Source: Bacterioplanoides sp965200585 (GTDB taxonomy: Bacteria > Pseudomonadota > Gammaproteobacteria > Pseudomonadales > Oceanobacteraceae). Taken from it: DNA of 64,000 nucleotides. The position numbers were made by a program, and so were the translations under genes. This document shows positions 25,709 through 33,910 of the stretch, piece by piece. The stretch lies in assembly GCF_965200585.1 (NCBI RefSeq), contig NZ_OZ241361.1; one strand, given 5' to 3'. How positions within the stretch are numbered: position 1 is the stretch's first letter; the number at the start of each line of letters is the position of its first letter. The notes under the pieces were generated by a model. That model did no database searches, was not told the DNA's origin, and saw only the letters and a program-made list of their open reading frames with translations.

Positions 25709-26902
25709 ATGTCCAATACAACGCCTGGCGCCGGGCAAGCCATTATGAACACCTACGGACGTTTACCGGTGACTTTCACTTCTGGTCAGGGCAGCTGGCT
25801 GAATGGTGAAGATGGAAAGCAGTATCTGGATGCACTCAGTGGTATTGCTGTGTGTGGTCTGGGCCACGCTCATCCTGCAGTTACCAAAGCGCTGTGCGAA
25901 CAAGCAGACAAGCTTATTCATACCTCCAACTTATACGGTATTGAACGTCAGCAAGCGCTGGCGGAAGCACTGCGACGCGTGTCTGGCATGGACAATGTGT
26001 TTTTCTCCAATTCAGGGGCAGAAGCCAACGAAGCGGCGATTAAAATCGCGCGCAAATATGGTCACGACAAAGGCATTCATGAAGCCAAAATTGTGGTGAT
26101 GAGTCAGTCGTTCCACGGCCGCACTCTGGCCACTTTGTCAGCGACAGGTAATGCCAAGGTTCACGAAGGTTTTGGCCCGCTGGTCAGTGGTTTTGTGCGT
26201 GTGCCGTACAACGATATTGCTGCGCTGGAAGCTGTAATTCAGGCAGACCCTCAGATTGTTGCTGTATTACTGGAACCGGTACAGGGTGAAGGTGGATTAG
26301 CCACCGCCTCTGCCGATTACCTGCATGCCGTACGTGCGTTATGTGATCAGCACGAACTGTTAATGATGCTGGATGAAATCCAGACCGGTAATGGCCGTAC
26401 CGGCAGCTACTTCTGCTACCAGCAATTTGGCTTTATGCCGGATGTATTAACCACCGCCAAAGGCCTGGGTAACGGTGTACCGATTGGTGCCTGTTTAGCA
26501 CGTGGTAAAGCCGCTGAGGTGTTACAGCCCGGCAACCATGGTTCAACCTATGGCGGTAACCCGCTGGCGTGTGCCGCTGCGTTTGCCGTGGTTGAAACCA
26601 TTGAGCAGCAAAAACTGAGTCAACACGCAGCCGAAATGGGCGACTATTTACGCGCTCAATTTAGCGAAAAACTGCAAGGCACGGGCAAGTTAAAAGAAAT
26701 CCGTGGCCGTGGCCTGATGATTGGCCTGGTGATGGATCAGGATTGCCCGCAGTTGATGGCTCAGGCCGTTACCGAACAACAGTTATTAATTAACGTCACG
26801 GCTGGCAATGTGATTCGTTTATTGCCGCCATTAAATCTGAATAAGGAAGAAGCCGACCAGATTATTGAACGCGTCGTTGCCTTAGTTGCGACGCTCGGCT
26901 AA
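25709..26902 (+). CDS. argD: acetylornithine aminotransferase
   Basis: This PLP enzyme converts N-acetylglutamate semialdehyde to N-acetylornithine in arginine synthesis; family members often also act on succinyl-diaminopimelate. Seen: TYGRLPVTFTSGQGSWL, the conserved ALSGIAVCGLGHAHPAV, FFSNSGAEANEAAIKIARKYG near residue 95, LDEIQTGNGRTG near 224, and the PLP lysine in TTAKGLGNGVPIGA near 249. The 397-residue length is typical. It is 12 bases before argF, making a two-gene arginine operon. Confidence 0.93.
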   Translation: MSNTTPGAGQAIMNTYGRLPVTFTSGQGSWLNGEDGKQYLDALSGIAVCGLGHAHPAVTKALCEQADKLIHTSNLYGIERQQALAEALRRVSGMDNVFFSNSGAEANEAAIKIARKYGHDKGIHEAKIVVMSQSFHGRTLATLSATGNAKVHEGFGPLVSGFVRVPYNDIAALEAVIQADPQIVAVLLEPVQGEGGLATASADYLHAVRALCDQHELLMMLDEIQTGNGRTGSYFCYQQFGFMPDVLTTAKGLGNGVPIGACLARGKAAEVLQPGNHGSTYGGNPLACAAAFAVVETIEQQKLSQHAAEMGDYLRAQFSEKLQGTGKLKEIRGRGLMIGLVMDQDCPQLMAQAVTEQQLLINVTAGNVIRLLPPLNLNKEEADQIIERVVALVATLG

Positions 26903-26914
26903 GAGAGAATTATT

Positions 26915-27823
26915 GTGAGACATTTTTTAACCCTGCTGGATCTCTCCCCGGAAGAATTAAACTGGGTGATTAATCGCGCCATCGAGCTGAAAAAGATGCA
27001 TCGTGCTGGCGACATCCATGAGCCTTTAAAAAACAAAGTGCTGGGGATGATTTTTGAAAAATCCTCAACCCGCACCCGTGTATCGTTTGAAGCCGGTATG
27101 GCACAGCTGGGCGGCAGCGCGATTTTCTTATCGCCACGCGATACCCAGCTAGGCCGTGGTGAACCCATCGAAGACAGCGCCCGGGTGTTATCGCGCATGG
27201 TCGACGTCGTGATGATCCGTACCTTTGATCATGAAACCGTTGAGCGCTTTGCCGCGTTTTCTCAAGTGCCGGTAATTAATGCCTTAACCGATGACTTCCA
27301 CCCGTGTCAGCTGCTGGCCGATGTGCAGGCGTATGTTGAGCATCGTGGCAGCATTCAGGGCAAAACCGTTGCCTGGATTGGTGATGGCAACAACATGTGC
27401 CATTCCTACATCAATGCCGCACGCCAGTTTGGCTTTACACTGAACGTTGCTTGCCCGGAAGGCTTTGAGCCTGCCGAGCACTTAGTCAACGAAAACGCAG
27501 ATCGTGTCAACGTGATGCGTGACCCTAAAGACGCGGTTAAAAACGCTGATCTGGTGGTGACCGACGTTTGGGCCTCTATGGGCCAGGAAGACGAACAAGA
27601 TGATCGTCTGGCTAAGTTCCGGGATTATCAGGTTTCACCTGCCCTGCTGGATCTGGCCAACGATGACGTGGTGTTTATGCACTGCTTACCGGCACACCGC
27701 GGTGAAGAAGTCAGTGAGGACCTGCTGGACGACAAACGTTCGGTGGTTTGGGATGAAGCAGAAAACCGTTTACACGCCCAGAAAGCACTGCTGGAGTTTT
27801 TGCTCTGCCAGGAAGAGGAATAA
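26915..27823 (+). CDS. argF: ornithine carbamoyltransferase
   Basis: ArgF joins carbamoyl phosphate and ornithine to citrulline. Seen: the carbamoyl-phosphate loop EKSSTRTRVSFE near residue 48, HPCQLLADV near 129, WIGDGNNMCHSYINA near 150 and the catalytic HCLPAHRGEEV near 252. The 302-residue length matches the anabolic type. It starts with GTG at 26915, twelve bases after argD, with a GAGAG site. A strong bidirectional terminator closes the operon. Confidence 0.96.
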   Translation: MRHFLTLLDLSPEELNWVINRAIELKKMHRAGDIHEPLKNKVLGMIFEKSSTRTRVSFEAGMAQLGGSAIFLSPRDTQLGRGEPIEDSARVLSRMVDVVMIRTFDHETVERFAAFSQVPVINALTDDFHPCQLLADVQAYVEHRGSIQGKTVAWIGDGNNMCHSYINAARQFGFTLNVACPEGFEPAEHLVNENADRVNVMRDPKDAVKNADLVVTDVWASMGQEDEQDDRLAKFRDYQVSPALLDLANDDVVFMHCLPAHRGEEVSEDLLDDKRSVVWDEAENRLHAQKALLEFLLCQEEE

Positions 27824-27849
27824 GAGTAAAACTCACTCTGTTCCAGATG

Positions 27850-27886
27850 AAACAAAAAACCGGGCACCTGCCCGGTTTTTTGTTTG
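27850..27886. terminator. intrinsic terminator after argF
   Basis: ACCGGGC, loop ACCT and GCCCGGT pair perfectly, extended by matching A and T tracts on either side. It stops argD-argF transcripts. Confidence 0.92.
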
Positions 27887-27938
27887 TCCTCTTTATATGT
27901 ACGCTTTTTCTGTTATTGATGATTTATTAGTCTTATGA

Positions 27939-27966
27939 AATGATCATATTGCTCAGAATGATCATT
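27939..27966. promoter_or_regulatory. paired operator sites of the toxin-antitoxin operon
   Basis: Two copies of AATGATCAT, each containing the palindrome ATGATCAT, lie at 27939-27947 and 27958-27966. Their centres are 19 bases apart, about two helical turns. They lie 24 bases before the antitoxin start, as expected for Phd/YefM autoregulation. Confidence 0.6.
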
Positions 27967-27989
27967 TTAATCCACTTCAGGTGACACAT

Positions 27990-28259
27990 ATGACCACCTA
28001 CACTGCTACAGATGCCAAGCGTGAGTTTGGTGAGGTTTTACTGAAGTCTCAGAGTGAACCGGTTAGCATCACTCGTAACAACAAGCCGGTAGCCGTTGTT
28101 GTCTCTGAAAGAGACTATCAGGAGTTAAAACGTCAGGCACTGCAAGCTGCGCTGATAGAAGGCGAACAAAGCGGAGATGCGGGCGTACTTGATATGGAAG
28201 AGATCAAACAAAAAGCCAGACGGAAGGCGGGGTTAATAACGGATGCTCAGGATTCATAA
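27990..28259 (+). CDS. Phd/YefM family antitoxin
   Basis: This is an 89-residue antitoxin that binds DNA with its N-terminal half and neutralises the toxin with its C-terminal half. Seen: YTATDAKREFGEVLLKSQSE and PVSITRNNKPVAVVVSERDYQELKR, the full Phd/YefM DNA-binding pattern, then an acidic helical tail. The ATG at 27990 has AGGTGA five bases before it and is preferred to GTG at 27981. It overlaps the toxin gene by 17 bases, typical for such pairs. Confidence 0.92.
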   Translation: MTTYTATDAKREFGEVLLKSQSEPVSITRNNKPVAVVVSERDYQELKRQALQAALIEGEQSGDAGVLDMEEIKQKARRKAGLITDAQDS

Positions 28260-28542
28260 ACAAACCAAAGCCGAAGAAGACCTGATCAACATCTGGCTTT
28301 ATTCCATGGAACGCTGGGGCGTTATCCAGGCTGACCACTATCTGGACCAGTTGAATACAGCATTGATTTCTATCTCAGCTAACCCTGAGATTGGTACTGA
28401 TTGCAGTAATATACGAACCGGTTATCGTCGGCTTCACATCCGCAGGCACCTCATTTTCTACCGTATTCACAGCCACTACATTGCTATTATCCGGATACTG
28501 GGCGATGAAATGGATTATCGACCATTGATAGCAATGAGTTAG
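28243..28542 (+). CDS. RelE/ParE family toxin
   Basis: This 99-residue protein matches the ParE branch of the RelE/ParE superfamily, whose members poison DNA gyrase or cleave mRNA at the ribosome. Seen: the opening IHKQTKAEEDLINIWLYS and the pattern GYRRLHIRRHLIFYRIHSHYIAIIRILGDEMDYR, which holds the conserved Arg-rich strands and the terminal IRILHxxMD-like motif. The reading frame is intact. It overlaps the antitoxin gene by 17 bases and ends 112 bases before a chemoreceptor gene. Confidence 0.9.
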   Translation: MLRIHKQTKAEEDLINIWLYSMERWGVIQADHYLDQLNTALISISANPEIGTDCSNIRTGYRRLHIRRHLIFYRIHSHYIAIIRILGDEMDYRPLIAMS

Positions 28543-28654
28543 CCACTTTCCTCAGGCTATTTTTAATATTTTTATCAATCAATCGTCTCCCAAATCGCAC
28601 TCGTTCCTGAATCGTCTATTCTGAAGAAAGATTCAACGATATTCAGGAAATCGG

Positions 28655-30778
28655 ATGAAAGCGTTATCCCTTAAAACCAAATTTCTGGTAACAACCATAT
28701 CAATCATTGTCTTGATGTCACTGGTGCTGACCTGGCAAACCAGCCGCGGAATTTCAACGTTAAGCGCGGATATCTCGGCCGAAGCGGAAGAAAACCTGTC
28801 CAATGCGGCCGTCAATCATATTCAGGCTTCAGCACAGGCCTACAGCGAACGTATGGCCGGCTTTATCAATTCAGTTTTTCGTTTACCTTTATCATTGGCA
28901 GGTGTGATTGAAGGCAGCCCCGACACCATTTATCCGATGACCCGTGAGCAGGTTAATCAAATGGTGGCTGATGCGTTAAATATAAACACCGACGTTGACT
29001 CTGTGTATGTCCATTTTGAACCAAACGGCTATGACAGTGGCGACGCCAGCTATGTGAATTCCGGTTTGATCCACTCAGTAGAAGAGTCTGGTTCATTCGA
29101 GATCTACTGGGTCAGGAACCCGGATGGCAGCCTTGAACAAGAAAAGATTGAAAGCGCTCAGGAGAAATACGACGCCACCGTCGATGAATTTGGTATTCGT
29201 GAGTCCGAATGGTACCTGTGCTCAAAAGATACACAGCGCCCTTGTATCATCGAACCCTATTTGTACGAAGTCCGCCCGGGTTATACCGAGCCACTGACCA
29301 GTATCGTGGCCCCTATCATGATTGACGACACCTTCCGCGGGATCGTTGGTATCGATGTGAATCTGCCGTTATTTCAGACCATGACCGATGAACTCAGCGC
29401 GTCGCTGTACAATGGTCAGGCTAAAGTCACCCTGCTATCGTCCATGGGATTTGTTGTCGCCTCAAGCTTCTATAAAGAGAAACTGACTCGTCCTCTGAGT
29501 GAGTCAATGCCCCAGCTGGGTGCGCAGCTTCAGCAATTACACAAACAAGGCGGCATATTACTGACCGATGACCGTATCTTTGTCGCCGAAAGCTTTACCG
29601 TACAGGCTGCGGATACCCAGTGGTCATTAATCGTTGAATTGCCACGCGCTGTTGCTCTGGCCGGGCTGGCCGATCTGCAACATATGATCAGTGATAAAGA
29701 AACCTCGGTGGTCAGCTCTCAACTGTTGGTTGCTACCCTGCTGACCCTGTGTGCTTTTGCCCTGGTCTGGTTGCTGGTACAGAGCATTGTCACGCCGTTA
29801 CAACGGTTAAATCATCAGGTTGAACAGCTGGCCAGCAGTGATGGCGACCTGACACACACACTGAAGCTGGATACCCACGCCGAGCTGATTCAGCTGAGTA
29901 AAGGCTTCAACCACTTTATGCAGAAACTGCGCGATATGATTGAAGCCCTGAAAGGGGTCAGCCGTGAAGTGCATCAGGCTTCTGCCACCAATCAGAACAT
30001 CAGCCAAACCACCCGGGAAAACACCAGCGGACAACAACACGAAGTGGATAATGTGGTCACCGCCACACAGGAAATGTCAGCCACCGCACTTGAGGTATCC
30101 CGCATCGCACAACAAACTTCCGGACAGACTCAGGAAATTCAGCATACAGTGGTGGAATCTCAGCGTAATTTATCCACAGCGGTTGATAGCGTGCTGGAAT
30201 TATCCAGCAATATGAACACCGCCAGCGAGTCCATTTCTCAGGTCGCCGCCCGCTCAGATGATATTAACCGCATCATGGTGGTGATTCGCTCCATCGCTGA
30301 ACAAACCAATCTGCTGGCACTGAATGCTGCCATCGAAGCGGCCCGTGCCGGTGAACAAGGCCGTGGGTTTGCGGTTGTGGCGGATGAGGTCCGCACTCTG
30401 GCGTCTAAAACTCAGGAATCCACCGAAGAAATTGACGGCATGATTGTGAACCTGCAAGAAGAAGTACACAAAGCCGTCAGCATTATTGAAAGTGGTGCCG
30501 AACAAGCAAGCGGCAGTATGGAGACCACCCGCCAGGCTCACCAATCACTGCATCAGGTGGTCGAAGCCATTACTGGCATCACCGATCAGATCAGCCAAGT
30601 AGCAACGGCGGCGGAGGAACAGAGTGCCGTCAGCGAAGAAATCTCCCGTCACCTGACCAATATTGGTGATGCTACTCAGGTATTGACGGAGCTGGCACTG
30701 GATGCCAATAACAGCAGTAACCACGTCACCGACCAGCTGACGATTCTGGATCAGCAGCTGAATGCACTGAGAACCTGA
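28655..30778 (+). CDS. methyl-accepting chemotaxis protein with dCache sensor
   Basis: This 707-residue chemoreceptor has a membrane segment at about residues 9-28, a long periplasmic dCache_1 domain at about 35-340, a second membrane segment near 351-373 (LLVATLLTLCAFALVWLLVQ), HAMP and the signalling tip EQTNLLALNAAIEAARAGEQ. The sensor holds a Cys pair (LCSKDTQRPC) that may form a disulfide, and a VAPIMIDDTFRGIVGIDVNL segment closing the membrane-distal or proximal Cache fold. Upstream, TTCCTGAAT at 28604 and ATTCAGGAA at 28641 form a nine-base inverted repeat across 28 bases. A perfect terminator follows. Confidence 0.93.
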   Translation: MKALSLKTKFLVTTISIIVLMSLVLTWQTSRGISTLSADISAEAEENLSNAAVNHIQASAQAYSERMAGFINSVFRLPLSLAGVIEGSPDTIYPMTREQVNQMVADALNINTDVDSVYVHFEPNGYDSGDASYVNSGLIHSVEESGSFEIYWVRNPDGSLEQEKIESAQEKYDATVDEFGIRESEWYLCSKDTQRPCIIEPYLYEVRPGYTEPLTSIVAPIMIDDTFRGIVGIDVNLPLFQTMTDELSASLYNGQAKVTLLSSMGFVVASSFYKEKLTRPLSESMPQLGAQLQQLHKQGGILLTDDRIFVAESFTVQAADTQWSLIVELPRAVALAGLADLQHMISDKETSVVSSQLLVATLLTLCAFALVWLLVQSIVTPLQRLNHQVEQLASSDGDLTHTLKLDTHAELIQLSKGFNHFMQKLRDMIEALKGVSREVHQASATNQNISQTTRENTSGQQHEVDNVVTATQEMSATALEVSRIAQQTSGQTQEIQHTVVESQRNLSTAVDSVLELSSNMNTASESISQVAARSDDINRIMVVIRSIAEQTNLLALNAAIEAARAGEQGRGFAVVADEVRTLASKTQESTEEIDGMIVNLQEEVHKAVSIIESGAEQASGSMETTRQAHQSLHQVVEAITGITDQISQVATAAEEQSAVSEEISRHLTNIGDATQVLTELALDANNSSNHVTDQLTILDQQLNALRT

Positions 30779-30793
30779 GACAAGCAACCATAA

Positions 30794-30830
30794 AAAAAAG
30801 GCCCTGATGTTGAACATCAGGGCCTTTTTG
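30794..30830. terminator. bidirectional terminator between MCP and acyl-CoA synthetase
   Basis: GGCCCTGATGT, loop TGA and ACATCAGGGCC form a perfect stem with A and T tracts on either side. It serves the convergent chemoreceptor and acyl-CoA synthetase genes. Confidence 0.93.
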
Positions 30831-30846
30831 TTTGCATCAGGTCTAA

Positions 30847-32748
30847 TCAGACAATGTCGTACTCAAACGCGTACTGATCTAAGGCATGCAGTAACTCAGA
30901 AGACGACTGAGCCAGTTTCACTTCCGCCAACAAACCACGCTGAGCATGTTGCGAGACTTCCAGAGACTGAATCTCAGCACCTTTTTCTTGCGCTTCACGA
31001 CGAATCACGAATTCGATCTCCATCATTTGCAGCGCTGGTTTAAAGATTTTACCCACAGGAGTTACCGGCATTGCATCCAGCACCTGAATGGATTTTGGCC
31101 AGGCGGCTTTTTCAGCGATGTTTTCCTGGGCAAACGCCATCAGCTCATCTTCGCTGCACTTAACGTTATCTTCCAGTTCAACATACACCACTGGCAATTC
31201 ACCGGCGTATGCATCCGGACGACCAATTGCTGCGGCTAAGCGCACTTTTGGATGCTCGTGCATGGCTTCTTCGATAGTTTTTGGATCAATGTTATGACCA
31301 CCACGAATAATCAGCTCTTTCTTACGGCCCGTCAGCCAGAAATAACCATCGGCATCCTGACGACCTAAGTCACCGGTGTTCAGCCAGGTTTCGCCGTTAC
31401 GCTCAATCCAGATACCCTTATTGTGGGATTCTTCCATATAACCAGCGAATACGTTTGGCCCTTTAATCGACACCGCACCCACTTCGTTCACTTCAGCATC
31501 ACGCACGTAGTTGCCATCGTCGTCCAGCACAATACACATCATGTCCTGATATGGCAGACGAATACCAATCGAACCAATGGTTTTCTCAGACAGGCCCGGG
31601 TTCAGACTGGAAGCACAGGTGCCTTCTGTCAGACCATAACCTTCAATAATCGGAATACCGGTGCGATCCTGGAACTGACGGAACAATTCTTTAGGCATCG
31701 GCGCTGCACCACAGAATGCCGCCTGCAGGCTGGAAATATCGTGGCCTTCGGTCGGGTAGTTCAGCAATCCGGCATACAGAGTTGGTACCCCGGAGAAAGC
31801 AGCCACTTTAAAGCGCTCAACAATCTCCCAGAAGCGTGGCACAACACCTTCACCACGGTAGCCTTGCGGCGTACCCAGAATGACCTTAGCACCACGCATC
31901 CAGCTGGCTAAGCCGGTCACAATCTGACCGTTAACGTGGAACAGTGGTAAACCACAGAAGACACCTACTCCTTCTGTTAGGTTTGAGGCAACCATACGAC
32001 CAACGGCCCAGGCGTCATACACTTCAGAGCTGTGCGGGCGACGGGCAATCTTAGGCAAACCTGTGGTACCACCGGTACAGAAGCAGGAAGCGATGTCATC
32101 AGCTTTAGGCTCAGCAAAATCGAGGCGCTCGCCATTGTATTTTTTCAGCTCAGCATTAAAGCTTTTCACTTTCAGCGAACTTTTCAGACGTGAAACCGCA
32201 GAGCTACCAGCAATAAAGGCGCTCTTCAGTCCACCCAGATACGGTGACAGGTTGATCTGGAAAATGCCTTCCAGCGTATCCACACCTTCACAGGCTTGTA
32301 AGCTTTTTTCCCAGATATCACTGCCCGGAGTTGGGCCCAGCGTTACTAACCAGCGCACACCTGCGGTTTTCAGCAGTGACGACAGTTGCTCCACTTCTAA
32401 CAGTGGGTTCAGGCTTAAGGCAGTACCCGCCGCTTCACCACCCCAGATGGCGTAATGCGTCTCCGGCAGGTTCGGCAGGATCAGGCCCACCATATTATTC
32501 TGATCAATACCGTGAGCGCGGAACATGTTGGCGCAACGGGTAATATTGGCAAACAATTCTTTGTAACTGATGCTGACGAAGTCATCCATCATGTCAGTCG
32601 ACAAGAAGAATTCGATCGCCGCGTTGTTACCATAACGCTCGGCGCTGGCTTTCAGAGCACCATAAGTAGAATCGGGTAACGCTAAAGAGCTATACGGTGC
32701 CAGTTCTGTTTCTTGTACGGCAGACAGCGATTCGAGGTTATTATTCAT
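30847..32748 (-). CDS. AMP-dependent acyl-CoA synthetase
   Basis: This is an ANL-family adenylating enzyme that activates a carboxylic acid to its CoA thioester through an acyl-AMP. Seen: the phosphate loop CTGGTTGLPKIARR near residue 222, YGLTEGTCASSLNPG near 370, TGDLGRQDADGYFWLTGRKK near 470 with the invariant Asp and Arg, then GGHNIDPKTIEEAMHEHPKV. The late catalytic Lys is expected in TPVGKIFKPAL near 577. At 633 residues it is longer than FadD, with about 50 extra residues at the C-terminus. A LysR gene is divergent. The acid substrate is unknown; a lipid or steroid side chain is one possibility given the neighbours. Confidence 0.88.
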   Translation of the reverse strand: MNNNLESLSAVQETELAPYSSLALPDSTYGALKASAERYGNNAAIEFFLSTDMMDDFVSISYKELFANITRCANMFRAHGIDQNNMVGLILPNLPETHYAIWGGEAAGTALSLNPLLEVEQLSSLLKTAGVRWLVTLGPTPGSDIWEKSLQACEGVDTLEGIFQINLSPYLGGLKSAFIAGSSAVSRLKSSLKVKSFNAELKKYNGERLDFAEPKADDIASCFCTGGTTGLPKIARRPHSSEVYDAWAVGRMVASNLTEGVGVFCGLPLFHVNGQIVTGLASWMRGAKVILGTPQGYRGEGVVPRFWEIVERFKVAAFSGVPTLYAGLLNYPTEGHDISSLQAAFCGAAPMPKELFRQFQDRTGIPIIEGYGLTEGTCASSLNPGLSEKTIGSIGIRLPYQDMMCIVLDDDGNYVRDAEVNEVGAVSIKGPNVFAGYMEESHNKGIWIERNGETWLNTGDLGRQDADGYFWLTGRKKELIIRGGHNIDPKTIEEAMHEHPKVRLAAAIGRPDAYAGELPVVYVELEDNVKCSEDELMAFAQENIAEKAAWPKSIQVLDAMPVTPVGKIFKPALQMMEIEFVIRREAQEKGAEIQSLEVSQHAQRGLLAEVKLAQSSSELLHALDQYAFEYDIV

Positions 32749-32868
32749 ATAGTTACCTGTTAATCGTTAATATTCAGCTGTGCTGAGCTTACTGATTTCA
32801 AAGCACTCTCAAAATTGATAGTTTTTTGGTAGGGTACAGCAATATACGAATACCACTGGAATGGAACC

Positions 32869-33777
32869 ATGCTCGAGTCGTACGACATCCACATTATCAG
32901 CACGATCACAGACAACGGCAGCCTGAGCAAAGCCGCTGAAGTGCTCTGCATTTCGCAGTCCACACTCAGTAAACGTCTGTCACGTCTGGAGTCCACCCTG
33001 GGTGTCTCATTATTTTATCGCCACAACGGCGGTATGAACCCAACCCCGGCAGCAGAATACATGATTGCGCAAGGCGACAACATCCGTGATCGTCTCAGCA
33101 GCATTGATCGTCATATTAAGATGCTGGGCACGCTGAATGCCGGCAACCTCAATATCGGCATTGGCCCCATCATAGAGCAGGTGTTATTCCCGGAACTGCT
33201 GGTTCGTTACTCCGAAGCCACTAACAATATCCGCGTTAAGCTGATCAGTGGCTCCACCGAGCGTCTGAACAAGTTACTGCTTAACGGCGAAGTCGACGTT
33301 GCATTAGGCCCGTTTGTGCCGCAATACATCCCTGACAATCTCACTTACTCCGGCCTGACCCGTGATCAGCTGGTGTTTGTTGCCCGTGCCGAACACCCAA
33401 TCTTTCAGCAGGCTGAACCTATGCCACTGTCTGAGTTAAAAAACTACCCTTCTATTGGCCCGGATATTCCACCCAATATTCAGGTGAATGTACCGGAAGG
33501 CATACTGGATAACATTCCAACCATTACCTGCGGTAACTACACCACCGCAAAATCTCTGACGCTGAGCTCCGATTATATTACCGGCGGCCCTCAGGTGTTA
33601 TTCCAGCAGGAAATTGATGCAGGAGAGCTGAAAATCATCCCGGGTATGCCCAAGCTGCAATGGCAGTCATACCTGTTACTGAAGCCGGAATCAGAGCATA
33701 TTCCCAGCGTTGCCAAATTTATCGAGGTCCTTAACAGCCTGCCAAACGTAAACCGGGATCAAACCTCTACGGCTTAA
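32869..33777 (+). CDS. LysR family transcriptional regulator
   Basis: This is a 302-residue LysR-type regulator with an N-terminal winged helix (IISTITDNGSLSKAAEVLCISQSTLSKRL split here as residues 9-37) and a C-terminal periplasmic-binding-like effector domain beginning near residue 92 (NLNIGIGPIIEQVLFPELL). LysR proteins usually control the divergent gene, here the acyl-CoA synthetase, and respond to a pathway intermediate. The 120 bp between them holds an AT-rich tract with TCAATTTTGA-like symmetry near 32811-32822, a possible binding site. It lies 133 bases before the hydroxylase gene on the same strand. Confidence 0.92.
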   Translation: MLESYDIHIISTITDNGSLSKAAEVLCISQSTLSKRLSRLESTLGVSLFYRHNGGMNPTPAAEYMIAQGDNIRDRLSSIDRHIKMLGTLNAGNLNIGIGPIIEQVLFPELLVRYSEATNNIRVKLISGSTERLNKLLLNGEVDVALGPFVPQYIPDNLTYSGLTRDQLVFVARAEHPIFQQAEPMPLSELKNYPSIGPDIPPNIQVNVPEGILDNIPTITCGNYTTAKSLTLSSDYITGGPQVLFQQEIDAGELKIIPGMPKLQWQSYLLLKPESEHIPSVAKFIEVLNSLPNVNRDQTSTA

Positions 33778-33910
33778 CTTCAGTCATATTTCTGTCGCAA
33801 GCATCCACTTTTTGTCATTACCGGGCAAAGACATTCGCTCAGACCACGGCACACTGTGCCCCAGAGTCTGAGCATGTCAGGCCCGATAAAATAACAAGAA
33901 GGATCACAAT

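Noticed and set aside
21902..30778. CheR/CheB docking pentapeptides on the chemoreceptors
   Set aside because: None of the receptors in this interval ends in the NWETF-like motif; their C-termini stop shortly after the signalling helices.
30807..31043. Plus-strand ORF in the terminator region after the third chemoreceptor
   Set aside because: It starts inside a perfect bidirectional terminator and runs antisense to the acyl-CoA synthetase end.
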